Shown here piece after piece: positions 30,211 to 41,068 of a stretch of 64,000 bases of DNA (the first letter of the stretch is position 1; each line of letters opens with the position of its first letter). The translations under genes and the position numbers were made by a program. The stretch is from the NCBI GenBank assembly GCA_043228905.1, contig JBHGNT010000005.1, positions 18,352,001 to 18,416,000 on the forward strand. Direction: 5' to 3'. The DNA is from Azolla caroliniana. Lineage: Eukaryota > Polypodiophyta. The notes below the pieces were generated by a model. The model saw only the letters and a list, made by a program, of their open reading frames with translations. It was not told where the DNA came from and did no database searches.

Positions 30211-33200
30211 ACTTCGGCATGGGATGTCTCTCCAACCCGATCCTCTTCCGGCATGCTTCCAGCTTGTCGGGTGTGAGCACCTTGGTCAGCATATCCGACC
30301 CGTTCTCGTCCGTGTGGATCTTCGTCAGCACGAACTCCTTGTCTTCTATCCTTTCCCGGATCCAGTGATATCTACGCTGGATGTGTTTCGTCCGGGAATG
30401 GTAGGCCGCGTTCTTCGCAAGGTGGATGGCACTCTGACTATCGCAGTAGAGCCGGTACTCCTCCTGCCGGATACCGAGCTCTCTAATGAAGTCCTTCATC
30501 CATATTATTTCCTTACAGGCTTCAACAGCCGCCATGTACTCCGCCTCCGTGGTTGACAACGCAACCGTCTTCTGCAGCCTCGACTGCCACGAAACAGCTC
30601 CCCCTGCATACGTCATCACATACCCTGATGTGGACCGGCTGGTATCTGCATCAGCCGACATATCCGAATCGGTAAAGCCGTCGAGTTCGGGCTTACCGGA
30701 GCCGAATCGGAGGCACATGTTTGCCGTGCCCTTCAGGTATCGGAGTATCCACTTGACCGCGTTCCAGTGCTCTTTGCCGGGATTACTCATATACCGGCTC
30801 ACCACTCCAACTGCATATCCTATGTCCGGTCTTGTACACACCATTGCGTACATCAAGCTTCCGACGGCAGAGGCATATGGTACTTTCATCATGTCCTCCT
30901 TCTCAGCCTTTGTCTTGGGGCTTTGCTTGCTGGACAACTTGCAGTTTGCCGAGAGGGTTGACCCGACCGGTCTTGCTTCCGACATGTTGAACCGGTGAAG
31001 CACCTTTGTCACGTACTTCTCCTGTGACAGCCACAACTGCTTCTTCTTCCGGTCCCGGATGATGTGCATCCCTAGTATTTGCCTCGCCGGACCCAGGTCC
31101 TTCATTGAGAAGGTTCGGTGAAGAGCCTTCTTCAGCATCCGTATCTTGACCTGGTCCCGTCCGACGATCAACATGTCGTCCACGTACAGGAGGAGTATTA
31201 GAGAGTCTCCTCCTTCGAACTTCTTCACAAACACGCAGTGGTCGGACTGCGTTTTGAGGTACCCTTCCTCGGTCATGAAGGAGTCGAACTTCCGGTACCA
31301 TTGCCGGGGAGCCTGCTTCAGTCCGTAAAGGCTCTTCTTCAACCGGCATACCAGGTGCTCCTTCCCTTTCTTCTCGAATCCTTCCGGTTGCTGCATGTAG
31401 ATCTCTTCCTCGAGGTCACCGTGAAGGAATGCCGTCTTCACGTCCATCTGTTCTACCTCGAGGTCCATGCTTGCCGCTATGCTCAGCACCGTCCGGATGG
31501 AGGTCATCTTCACTACCGGGGCAAATATCTCGTCGAAGTCGACGCCCTTCTTCTGCTGAAACCCCTTCACCACGATCCTGGCTTTGTATCTCGGGGGGTT
31601 TCCGGCATCTCCCGGTTTCAGCTTGAACACCCACTTGTTTCGAAGTGCCCGCTTTCCTTTTGGCAACTCCACAAGTTCATATGTGTGGTTCTCATGCAGG
31701 GAATCCATCTCGTCCTGCATGGCACTCAACCACCTGCGGCTCTGGGTGTCATGCTTTGCTTCTTCAAAGCTCTCCGGCTCCCCCTCGTCGGTTAGCAGCA
31801 CGTGCTCTGGTTCCGGAAATCTCCGAGGGGCCCTTCTCTCTCTTAGAGGATATCTCCGTTCCGGAGCTTCGGTAACCGGTTCTTCCGATTCTTCTCCATC
31901 CGAATCCATTTCGGGATCGGGGCCGGTTCCGGTATCTGTTTCATCTTCCTCGGCCGGTTCTGTTTCTTCACCGTCTTCGGCCGGATCCTCGAGTGCTAAC
32001 CGGTCCCTTGCCGGTCGGGACTGCTCCTCGTAGAGTTGATTCTCACCGGTCGACTTGGAGCTCTTCATCTTCTTCTCCGACTCCCAGTCGGCGAGTGTCT
32101 TGTCCTCCATGAAGATGATATCTCGACTCCTGAATATCTTCTTGTCGACCGGGTCCCATACTCGGTAGCCGAACTCGTCATCGCCGTAACCGAGGAATAT
32201 GCATGGCCGGGTCTTTGGATCTAGCTTTCCTCTCCGGTCCTTTGCCACATGCACGTATGCGAGACACCTGAACACCTTCAGATGCCGGTAGGATACTTCC
32301 CTACCGGTCCACACTCTCTGCGGCGTGTCTCCGTCCAAAGGTACTGAGGGTGATCTGTTTATCACGTATGTCGCCGTCGACATTGCCTCAGCCCAGAACC
32401 CCTTGGGTAATTTCGCATGCGCCAGCATACTCCGGACCCTCTCCATTATGGTCCGGTTCATCCTCTCGGCCAGCCCGTTCAGTTCCGGCGTCTTCGGCAC
32501 AGTAAACTCGAGCCGGATTCCCTTCGAGCGACAGTACTCCTGGAACTGCCCCCGGTATTCCCCTCCGTTATCCGCTCGTATCGCTTTCAGCTTCTTGCCG
32601 GATTCCCTTTCCACTCTCGCGTGGAGTTCTTTGAAGACAGACAATACTTGGTCCTTTGTCTTCAACGGTGCCGTCCACAGCTTCCGGCTATGGTCATCTA
32701 TGAATGTTACGAAGTACTGGGCTCCGCCATGTGACTTCGTTTCTACCTGACACACATCAGTGTGTACCAACTCCAATGGTACACTACGTCTCATCGGTGG
32801 TCTTGAGTGGAAGGAGGTTCGGTTCTGCTTACCGGCCAGGCAATCGGTGCACTTCTCCAGGTGCACATGCTTCACTGGAATAAGGTTGTCTTCTGCAAGC
32901 CTCTTCATCCCCTTCTCACTCATGTGGCACAGTCTCTTGTGCCACAGCTCACCGGCAGTGTCGGCTGCCACATTCAGCTCTTCCGGACATAACCGGGCAT
33001 TCATAAGGTACAATGTGTTGCCTTTCCGGACCCGAGCCACTATCAGGCTCCCTTTGCTGAACTTCATGACACCGTTCCGGATGCTACCCGTGTAGCCTTC
33101 ATCATCTAGCCTCCCGGCCGAAATCAGGTTCAGTCGAACCTCCGGAACGTGTCGGACATCCTTCAGCAGCATCTTACATCCTATGCCGGCAATCCGGCAT

Positions 33201-34255
33201 GTACCTTCATTTCCCATCCGGACACAGCCATGCTCACCGGCTGTGTAGGATGAGAAGTATTTCTTCTCCGGGGTCAGGTGGAACGACGCTCCGGAATCGA
33301 CCACCCAGGTCATCTCTTCACCGGCAAGGTTCAGCTCCCTCTCTTCGGTAATGAGCATTATCTCTTCTTCACTTGCCGCGAGTGTCGTCGTTCCTTTCCG
33401 GTCCTGCCCTCGCCGATCCAGACCTCTCCGGTCCGTGGCTCCCCGGTATGCACCGTTTCTCTCCGGTGACTTCTTCGAATCGGTGTCGTCGGCTCCGTTG
33501 TCTTTTCGGTAATGCCGGCAATTCTTCCAGAAGTGCCCCGGCTTCCCACAGTGGAAACATGTGGGTCTTCCTCTTGACTGCGACCGGGTCCCCGACTTCT
33601 CCCGTCTTTGCGGACTCCGGTTCCATTGTCTTCCCCGTTCCGATTCGGTAAGCAGCGCCTTCGAGTCGGAGGCCGGTTCTTTATCTCTCCGACGCGCTTC
33701 TTCGTTCAAAATACTTGTCTTTACCGTTTGTAGGGACAAGTTATCTTCGGTGCAGGAGGTGCTGAGAGTCACCACCAAGTTCTCCCAGCTGTCCGGCAAT
33801 GTACACATCAGGATGATGGCTTGCATTGCATCCTCCAACGGGAACTTGATCGCCGCAAGCTGGTTCACGAATCCCATGAACGTGCTTACGTGTTCCACCA
33901 TACTCTCGCCGTCCCGGTACTTGAGGTTCACTATCTTTCTCATCAGGGAGGTCCGGTTCAACGCATTCTTCCTCTCGTAGAGGCCCGACAGCTTCCTCCA
34001 CATCTCATATGCGTTGGTGTCGTTCGCCACGTGTTGTAGAACGCTCACGTCAACGTATTGCCGAATGGTTGCAACGGCTTTCCGGTTCAGAAGCCTCCAT
34101 TCCGTCTCAAGTACCCCCTTGGGTATTTCCGACCTGTCGATCGGTTCATACAGGTCCCGAACAATGAGCAGGTCCTCCATCTTTATCTTCCAGTCGGCGT
34201 AGTTCTGCGCATTCAGCACCATCATCCCCAGCTGCCCACTGCTGCCGCCTTCCAT
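30209..34255 (-). CDS. COP-E gag-pol polyprotein, intact frame
   Basis: 1348 residues from ATG 34255 (MEGGSSGQLG). The longer frame from 34309 begins inside the LTR without an ATG. Domains: gag, CCHC knuckle CFHCGKPGHFWKNC, protease WVVDSGASFHLT, integrase (WHKRLCHMSEKG...CTDCLAG; TDVCQVE, RADNGGEY, ELNGLAERMN), RT LLYVDDMLIVG, RNase H GFTDSDMSAD, STTEAEYMA, YCDSQSAIHL. Compared with COP-F it lacks nine residues (DVWLTTSTG) after IAGIG in the protease-integrase linker, an in-frame 27-bp loss. No stop or shift. Confidence 0.95.
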   Translation of the reverse strand: MEGGSSGQLGMMVLNAQNYADWKIKMEDLLIVRDLYEPIDRSEIPKGVLETEWRLLNRKAVATIRQYVDVSVLQHVANDTNAYEMWRKLSGLYERKNALNRTSLMRKIVNLKYRDGESMVEHVSTFMGFVNQLAAIKFPLEDAMQAIILMCTLPDSWENLVVTLSTSCTEDNLSLQTVKTSILNEEARRRDKEPASDSKALLTESERGRQWNRSPQRREKSGTRSQSRGRPTCFHCGKPGHFWKNCRHYRKDNGADDTDSKKSPERNGAYRGATDRRGLDRRGQDRKGTTTLAASEEEIMLITEERELNLAGEEMTWVVDSGASFHLTPEKKYFSSYTAGEHGCVRMGNEGTCRIAGIGCKMLLKDVRHVPEVRLNLISAGRLDDEGYTGSIRNGVMKFSKGSLIVARVRKGNTLYLMNARLCPEELNVAADTAGELWHKRLCHMSEKGMKRLAEDNLIPVKHVHLEKCTDCLAGKQNRTSFHSRPPMRRSVPLELVHTDVCQVETKSHGGAQYFVTFIDDHSRKLWTAPLKTKDQVLSVFKELHARVERESGKKLKAIRADNGGEYRGQFQEYCRSKGIRLEFTVPKTPELNGLAERMNRTIMERVRSMLAHAKLPKGFWAEAMSTATYVINRSPSVPLDGDTPQRVWTGREVSYRHLKVFRCLAYVHVAKDRRGKLDPKTRPCIFLGYGDDEFGYRVWDPVDKKIFRSRDIIFMEDKTLADWESEKKMKSSKSTGENQLYEEQSRPARDRLALEDPAEDGEETEPAEEDETDTGTGPDPEMDSDGEESEEPVTEAPERRYPLRERRAPRRFPEPEHVLLTDEGEPESFEEAKHDTQSRRWLSAMQDEMDSLHENHTYELVELPKGKRALRNKWVFKLKPGDAGNPPRYKARIVVKGFQQKKGVDFDEIFAPVVKMTSIRTVLSIAASMDLEVEQMDVKTAFLHGDLEEEIYMQQPEGFEKKGKEHLVCRLKKSLYGLKQAPRQWYRKFDSFMTEEGYLKTQSDHCVFVKKFEGGDSLILLLYVDDMLIVGRDQVKIRMLKKALHRTFSMKDLGPARQILGMHIIRDRKKKQLWLSQEKYVTKVLHRFNMSEARPVGSTLSANCKLSSKQSPKTKAEKEDMMKVPYASAVGSLMYAMVCTRPDIGYAVGVVSRYMSNPGKEHWNAVKWILRYLKGTANMCLRFGSGKPELDGFTDSDMSADADTSRSTSGYVMTYAGGAVSWQSRLQKTVALSTTEAEYMAAVEACKEIIWMKDFIRELGIRQEEYRLYCDSQSAIHLAKNAAYHSRTKHIQRRYHWIRERIEDKEFVLTKIHTDENGSDMLTKVLTPDKLEACRKRIGLERHPMPK

Positions 34256-34271
34256 TTTCTGTGTTAACCTC

Positions 34272-34283
34272 GCTCTGATACCA
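34272..34283 (-). other. COP-E primer binding site
   Basis: GCTCTGATACCA on the plus strand, i.e. TGGTATCAGAGC in element sense, three bases from the 5' LTR. tRNA-iMet type. Confidence 0.92.
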
Positions 34284-34286
34284 CTT

Positions 34287-34919
34287 TGTTGCAAACGGTG
34301 CTCGGCCACAACCGAGGAATAGGATCAACTCACAGAAAATAGGAAATACAAAGTACACGAAGACTTTAGAGAGAAGAGTACACAGGATATTTTACGTGGA
34401 AAACCCTAAATGGGAAAAACCACGGGAGTCCTCAAACTCCAACTATCACTATGAACAGGGATGTACAATGGTGAAGCTTCAAGGCAACAACCTTGAGCTC
34501 ACTGTCTTCGCCACAGGCGGCGGTAATACACAGAGGCAACGACCTCTTCGTCTCTCTCTCTCTCTCTCGCGGCTGCTCTCTTCACTCTCTCTAAGTGAAA
34601 ACAGAAAAAAATAAGCAACAACACTAAACTGTTTGCTCTAAGTCATATTTATACACATATGACTTTTCGGGCTATTTACAAATATAGCCTCAAGGGCCCT
34701 TGGCAAACATATTCACAAATATGTCCCCGCATCCGGATCTCTCTCCGGGTACATTCATCATCCGGCTCCGTAGCCAGGGTCTTCATCATCCGGCTCCGTA
34801 GCCGGGGTCTTCATCCGGCTTCATGCCGGGTACTCTTCATCCTCCGGTTCCGTAACAGCCTCCGGGCTTGCCGTCATTCATCTCCGGACATCCCATCCGG
34901 AGGGACCGAAATCCCAACA
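34287..34919 (-). repeat. COP-E 5' LTR
   Basis: 633 bp, plus-strand ends TGTTGCAAAC and ATCCCAACA. It has two copies of the 28-bp unit and differs from the 3' LTR otherwise at two sites (GCTCTAAG vs GCCCTAAG; GCCAGGG vs GCCGGGG). Confidence 0.95.
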
Positions 34920-35525
34920 CCTTCTCCTCAGAAACCTTTTCGGGTTCGACATTCTTTGAAGCACCTTTATCCTTCTTGAGGTGTCGACAGTCCTTCTTGA
35001 AATGTCCAAGCTTTCCACAATAAAAACACGTCAGCATTTCTCTGGACTTGGATTTGGCGTTTGGGACAAGACATCGTGTCCTTCCTTCTTGTCTCCTCGT
35101 TCAAGATGCTTGTCTTTACCACTTGCAAGGAGAAGTTTTGTTTTCTACACAAGGTGGTAAGAGTCACCACCAGGTTTTCCCAATTGTCCGGCAGGGTACA
35201 CAATAGTAGTAGGGCCAGCATAGCATCATCAAGGGGGAACTTGGCTACAATAAGTTGATTTACATACCCCATGAATGTGTTTATGTGCTTCACTATGCTT
35301 TCTCTATCTCTATACTTCAAATGTATGATCTTCCTCATCAAGGATGCTTTTTTTAGGGCATTCTTCCTCTCCTATAGCCCTGACAACTTCTGCCACATCT
35401 TGTAAGCATTTGTGTCATTCGCCACATGTTGAAGGACACTGACATCTATGCAATGTCTGAGGGTAGCCACTGCCTTCTCATTGAGGAGTTTCTATTCAGA
35501 CTCTAATATCCCCATGGGTATTTCC
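34920..35525 (-). pseudogene. COP-D gag
   Basis: Minus strand: MMRKIIHLKYRDRESIVKHI, PLDDAMLALLLLCTLPDNWE, then a frameshift near 35040 into knuckle CFYCGKLGHFKKDC. Cut by COP-E on the left and by the solo LTR on the right (target TTTCC). Confidence 0.85.
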
Positions 35526-36224
35526 TGACGAAAACTCAACGCTCCTTATGCACAACGCTCGGCCACAACCGAGCTTAGAATGATACACAGAAAACGGGAA
35601 ATAAAACACGACACAAAGAAGAGGAAGATAGACAGGATGCTTACGTGGAAAACCCAAACTGAGGGAAAAACCACGGCAGCCCACAGGCTGCAAACTATCA
35701 CTATATTGGAATTTACAAACAGTGAGTTCACGGAGGCAACGACCTCGTGCTCACGATCTTCGCCACAGGCGGCGGTTACAACAGAGGCAGCGACCTCTTT
35801 CTCTCTCTCTCTCTCTGTACAATTATGCACTCTCTCTTTTCTTGCACCAACAAGAAAAATAACAACTACAACAATAGTCAACAACAACTAAAAAAGGTTT
35901 GCCCTAAGTCATATTTATACTAATATGACTTTTCGGCTATTTACAAATATAGCCTTGATGGACTCTCAGAAACATATTTACGAATATGTCTCTTCATCCG
36001 GTTCTCACCGGGTCTGCACCATCCGGCTCTCCGTAGCCGAGTACTCCTCTTCCGGTTTCGGCCTCGGCCTATCAGCCTCGACCGAGATTGTTCGTTGGCA
36101 CTCCGTATCTGCACCATCCGGCTCTCTGTAGCCGGGTACTCCTCTTCCGGTTTTGGCCTCGGCCAAGATTGTTCGTCGGCACTGTTCTTCTCCCTTCCCA
36201 TACGGAGGGACCTGTCTCCCAACG
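35526..36224 (-). repeat. Solo LTR of a COP-E/F-related family
   Basis: 699 bp flanked by the perfect target duplication TTTCC (35521-35525 and 36225-36229). It shares blocks with the COP-E LTR (CGCTCGGCCACAACCGAG, GTTTGCCCTAAGTCATATTT, repeated CATCCGGCTC) in the same orientation, but diverges elsewhere. The plus-strand start is TGACGAAAAC. The other end reads CCCAACG, so the expected CA has become CG. No internal region is left, as expected after LTR-LTR recombination. Confidence 0.88.
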
Positions 36225-36381
36225 TTTCCTCTCTATAGATGGGCTCATATAGATCTTTGACTATGAGAAGACTTTCCATCTTGATCTTCCGGTTTGTGTA
36301 GTTGTGTGAGTTCAGGACCATCATTCCTATGAAGCCGCTCACACCTCATTCCATCTTTAACCTCGTGCTCTTATACCAGTT
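36225..36381 (-). pseudogene. COP-D gag start and primer binding site
   Basis: The minus strand shows TGGTATAAGAGC (one change from the tRNA-iMet site), then ATG GAA TGA, a gag start with an immediate stop, followed by residues like MMVLNSHNYTNRKIKMESLL. Dead remnant. Confidence 0.82.
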
Positions 36382-36639
36382 TGTCGAGATGAGATCACAG
36401 ATCTATGAGAAAGATATGCAAAAATACACAACTTAGAATAGAAAAACAACAAATGCACAATATACAGACAACATAGGTTTTACGTGGAAACCCTAAACCA
36501 GGGAATACCCACGGGAGAACAGATCTTCACTATAATAGTGGGTATACAAGAGAAGGAAAACAGATTACAACCTCTACACAACAGAGTATTCACCTTAGGG
36601 TTTAGACACAAAGTAGCTCTCTAACTGTGTCTACGCACG

Positions 36640-36675
<36 letters not shown>

Positions 36676-37041
36676 ACAACCTTCATTGTGTTCTATTCTA
36701 CATACATATTGTTTGCCGTAGGTGTATTTATACTCATACATAGTATGGGAAATTTACAAATAAGTAACAATCGCTAATCAACCAATTGATAGACTAGTCG
36801 ATTCGACTAAATAACTCCTTTGTCGATTGTTTGGTTGGCCCGACTAGTCGGCCTTGTCGTCGACTATCTGGTCGGCCCAACTAGTCGGCCCAACTAGTCG
36901 GTCTTGTCTTCGACTTGGATCATCTATTGTCGACTCGCACCATGTTGACTCTCTCAGTCAACTCTTTCATGTCTTCGATAGTGGGCTCTTACTCAACCCG
37001 ATCAATCGACTCCTCCCATAGGAGGGACATATTTCTAACAC
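36382..37041 (-). repeat. COP-D 5' LTR
   Basis: Plus-strand ends TGTCGAGATG and TTCTAACA. Contains a long CT run at about 36641-36672 and several CGACTAGTCGG-like short repeats (36790-36900). The far boundary is set by the CA end and is less certain. Confidence 0.7.
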
Positions 37042-37615
37042 ACAACAAGTAATAATGTTGTTGTGGATCATGACGTCCTTTGTACCAAGTTTATTATGAC
37101 AAGACAATCCAACCACAACCAACAAGACATATGATTGAGTAGCCAAGAAGACATAAAATTGAGAACATTTGAGTCACTAGACCATAGCTAAGGATACGTC
37201 AGATTCAGTACTATATGACCAAGAAGATCGCTTCAAAATCCATGTATGTACTACAACAACCATCATCAAGAAGGAAATGCAACATATCTCATTGATAATG
37301 GTGGTACTAGATATGCACACGCACATATACAGGTGTGTGAAGAGTTCTAGTCGAAGCTCAATTGGGTTAGAAAGCCCTCAATTGGGTCAGAAAGCCATAG
37401 AAGCACACCAAGCACTCATAACACCCTACATCCCTAAACAGAGATAAATGCAGATAAGCAAAAGAAGAAAGTATTTACCAGGTGGAGGTGGAGGTTCAAG
37501 TATAGGTGTAAGTGTGGGCGTGGGTGCAGGTGGTTGAGTGCAGGTGTATCAGGTTTCAAAAACTTAAAAATAGGCGAAAAAATGTAAATGTTTAGGGTTT
37601 GAACAACATTATTGT
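37042..37615. other. Unassigned AT-rich spacer
   Basis: No gene, LTR or TIR recognised. It lies between the COP-D LTR and the Z repeat array. Confidence 0.4.
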
Positions 37616-37956
37616 TATGCCCGGGTTAGGTATACCATGATGCCTGGGTTAGGTAAGAAGGTCCGGGTTAGGTTTGCAGAGTCTCGGTTAGGTTTAGAAA
37701 ATTACGCTACCCGAGTTAGATTGGCATAGTTCGGGGGTTAGGTAATGTCATGGTAGGATGTGGCCGGGTTAGAAATTGAAATGTCTGGGTTGGAAAATGC
37801 CAGTGAGTGGATTAGAAGTGATGGAGGCTCATCAGAACCAAGTAGGGTGAGTTTCTAGGGAAGCAGTTTTTGCGGATAGAGATCGGAACGGTGCAAATCG
37901 CACGTGCCTTTCAAAATGCATGATTTCCTCACTTTGGCCTCTCTTTATTATTTATG
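37616..37956 (+). repeat. MULE Z right end: GGGTTAGGT array and terminal inverted repeat
   Basis: At least six variants of CCGGGTTAGGT (37621-37790) are followed by 37866-37956. Read on the minus strand, that segment gives GTGAGGAAATC...CACCGTTCCGATCTCTATC and pairs with the X left end at 38095-38172. Only this end of Z is present; its interior is missing or lies in sequence I cannot assign. Confidence 0.7.
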
Positions 37957-38028
37957 TATTTGGTAGAAAATAGGAAAACATCTTGCATGTTGTGTGTAAA
38001 ATGTATTGTTATGTGTAAAATGTGTGTT

Positions 38029-38058
38029 ATGTATGTATGTATGTATGTATATGTATGC
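38029..38058. repeat. (ATGT)n microsatellite between Z and X
   Basis: Mostly ATGT units. The same tetranucleotide flanks every other MULE end in the cluster. Confidence 0.85.
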
Positions 38059-38194
38059 GACGTTTCTATTTGCTACCAAATAATAATTAGGCTTGGTGAG
38101 GAAATCTCGGACATGGATGGTGCAGAACACGTTTTGAATGGCGCATGCGATCTACACCGTTCGATCTCTATCTATAAAAAGCGCGCGCTTAAAA

Positions 38195-38410
38195 CCTAAC
38201 CCAGGTCTGACGAGCCCCTGTCACATCTAACCCGAGCAGTGACGATGCCATTTGATTACCTAACCCGGGGAATGTAATTATCTAAGCCTAACCCGGAGTC
38301 TTCACCTAACCCGGGCCTTATGATCCTATAATCCCAACCCGGAGTCCTTTCACCTAACCCGAGCCTTATAATCCAATTGTCCTAACCCAGTCCTTTGAAC
38401 CTAACCCAGG
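38195..38410. repeat. X left array of CCTAACCC motifs
   Basis: About nine copies of CCTAACCCGG or close variants at irregular spacing of about 20-35 bp. Same motif at 41558-41698, inverted at 44998-45062. Spacing is too irregular for telomeric repeat. Confidence 0.88.
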
Positions 38411-38630
38411 CACAACTCCAACATGATTAAAACCCTACATAAATTCTTTTTCCTCAAATTTTCAAAATTTGTAACCTACACCTGCATCTACAAGTGCATT
38501 AGAACCAAAAGCTACCCCCCCCACCTACATCAGAATAGCTACTGGATACACGGTAAGGTACATTCTTTCCCTCTTTTCTCTCTTTACCTCTCTATCGTTA
38601 TTAGGCATCCAAGACTCTGTGCATATGATC

Positions 38631-39136
38631 TTTCATCTTAGTTGAAAAATTAAAAAACATTGATCATCATATGTCTTTCCCACCATTAAGAACTATGCCC
38701 CATCTCTTATGCATTTGGTATGCTATTTATTTCTAAATCGTATATCTACTAGCAAATGTATGTGGCTGATTATATAACTAGTTATAAATTATTATTCTAA
38801 AAATTTAGAACATATGGTATATTTTGCTTTTGGATGGTCATTTTATAGAGTTGCTTGGCTATGGATGAGGAACAGATTATATTATCTTTCATCTTAGTTG
38901 AAAAATTGAAAAACATTGATTATCATATGTCTTTCCCACCATTAAGAACTATGCCCCATCTCTTATGCATTTGGTATGCTATTTATTTCTAAATCGTATA
39001 TCTACTAGCAAATATATGTGGCTGATTATATAACTAGTTATAAATTATTATTCTAAAAAATTAGAACAGATGGTATATTTTGCTTTTGGATGGTCATTTT
39101 ATAGAGTTGCTTGGCTATGGACGAGGAACAGATTTT
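38631..39136. repeat. 256-bp tandem duplication in X
   Basis: The block starting TTTCATCTTAGTTGAAAAAT at 38631 recurs at 38887 with few changes up to about 39136. No coding content seen. Confidence 0.9.
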
Positions 39137-39707
39137 TTTGTCATAGCCCTATGATGTTTTCAAATCCATTTTTTTTTGTCATGTGACATTTTCAAAGGCC
39201 TTAGATGGATGGATTGGCATCAAATTCTCATGTTGGTAATTGCCATCAAATTCTCTAAACACACAAAAGGCTCTATTCTATATGAGTTAACAAGTGCTTA
39301 ATACATGTGACACCTCATGGCTAATAATATCATAGCTCTCGGCTAATATTGTAGCTCCTCCATGTGCACTGATCCTTACACACCCATATATGTATTTTCA
39401 TTCGCATTTTTCTTAACCTCCTATGATATTCTGCTAACACTACTTTTAAAGAGTTATTCTCTTAATTCTATCCTCTTTAGGCTACGTAATTAAGGGCCCC
39501 AATTTTCATACAGTGTACAACAAATCAAGACCGTCAAGTAATATTTTGGTCAATACATCAAGGATCAAGGATGAGTTGGTTCATATCTAGCCAATTATTG
39601 TTGACTTATAATATGTACTTTGTCTCAAGAAGTGTTTCTAGAACTCATAAGAGGAAAACCCACGATCAAATGTCGAGTATGCATAGTTGCAAAGTCGTGC
39701 TAGGAAA

Positions 39708-41068
39708 ACCCACGATGGTTTCACAAGAAAATGGATCTGGAGGCACATTTATTGAAGGAACATGGCGTTAGGACCGTGCTTCCAAGAGGGTTGAAGATAG
39801 TGGAAGAGGAGGAAGCATTGGAAGGTAGTCCTAGATACTTCAGCAACTACGAACGAGAGAGATCAATCAATCACTTTTTTAATGTTGATCAAAAATATAA
39901 TAGAGCTTGTCTGTCCCACTTAAGAACAATAAAGCAAAAAGCACTCACGGAATACAATGCAATCCATAATGATCTCCGATCCTGCACAGAGGCTGAATTT
40001 GTACAAAACTTTACACGCCACGAGATCGAGAAATATGATTCTACAAAAGAGAAGCGGATAGAGAAGATTAAAGCTAAGATTGCAAAAGGTTACGATTTTT
40101 ATGTAAGTATTTTATTTTGGATTTAGGGTATTTTTAATAATACTCATCAAACTAATAATATGTTGCCAATTTGATACCTTATAGTGTAGGGCTCAAAAGG
40201 TGCAAATAGACAAAGAAGATTGGAACATCTCAACTAGCGGTGGGCATAAGACACAATTTAACTTGGAAGCATACCCGCTGCGTAGAGCCAAAATCCCAGT
40301 GAGACGGCCAAAGTTGGACCCGACCTTATGGGTACATATTCCATCTGAGTCAGAGGAGGATTATGAAGATGTCGGCTACGTTCAGATTGCATACGGGGAA
40401 GTCATAAGATCCTTATCCATGACAAATGGAAAGACATTCACCAAGTATTTTGGTTGTACAATCGATGATTTAGTGTCCTAACAATCAACATTCGAAGGGT
40501 ATTCTCATTTTGTAATATTATGATGCAAAACATATTCCAACTTTTTTGTAGAAGGCTGAATTTGTCTATTTACATCGGGGAACGCGAATTGCAATCAACG
40601 TGAACCCACGGAGAGATGGCATCGACATGGTCCATGAATGTCTTCCATATGTGGATGGAATACACCCAACCACAACACATATCCGACCTATATTGGATAG
40701 TTGATCCACTTTGGGTCCAACTATACAAGCAAACCAATAAGGCCAACGACATCCTTGGACAAGTGCCAGAATGTGATTTTGTATTCATACCCATAGTGCA
40801 TGAAGGGCATTGGGTCCTCTGGGTAAAGATGCGACATGCTCCAACCGATTTACATGCAGACAAGGTAACAAGTCCAGTTGTATTTATTGACCCAATGAAT
40901 AATCCAGCTAATAGGGAATTGAAGAGTTTGGCAAAAAGGGCTATAACCATAGTCACAAGCACCGTCGCAGACCATAAAATCATACCGTCGCATTGGTACG
41001 ACGATGATGACGTCTACCTTCTATGCGTTACAATTGCTAAGAGGGCACGACGTGTTTTGGGTTTCTGA
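39708..41068 (+). pseudogene. X ULP1-like cysteine protease gene, catalytic Cys region lost
   Basis: The N-terminal part (RWFHKKMDLEAHLLKEHG, TVLPRGLKI, AEFVQNFTRHEIEKYDS) aligns with Y 48760-49140. A splice-like junction TAT|GTAAG at about 40101-40108 is followed by CRAQKVQID at 40191. The protease part (40616-41068) has VDPLWVQLYKQT, FIPIVHEGHWVLW (catalytic His) and VVFIDPMNN (catalytic Asp), like C48 (ULP1) peptidases. The QPNCWDCG-type segment that bears the catalytic Cys in Y is missing; the frame jumps to ARRVLGF, the C-terminal tail. In-frame stops occur upstream (e.g. about 40601). Inactive as a protease. Confidence 0.8.

Larger units (their letters stand above)
29538..34919 (-). mobile_element. 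COP-E, complete Ty1/copia element
   Basis: Minus-strand copia of 5382 bp with LTRs 29538-30198 (661 bp) and 34287-34919 (633 bp), one long gag-pol frame, tRNA-iMet primer binding site and polypurine tract. Target duplication CCTTC at 29533-29537 and 34920-34924, inside COP-D. LTRs differ by two substitutions and one 28-bp repeat unit. It is a close sister of COP-F on the opposite strand. Confidence 0.96.
29061..37041 (-). mobile_element. COP-D, old copia element interrupted by COP-E and a solo LTR
   Basis: Read right to left: 5' LTR (36382-37041), primer site variant, gag start (36225-36381), solo LTR insertion, gag (34920-35520), COP-E insertion, protease region (29061-29537). Only gag and protease remain. 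All frames are broken. Confidence 0.75.
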
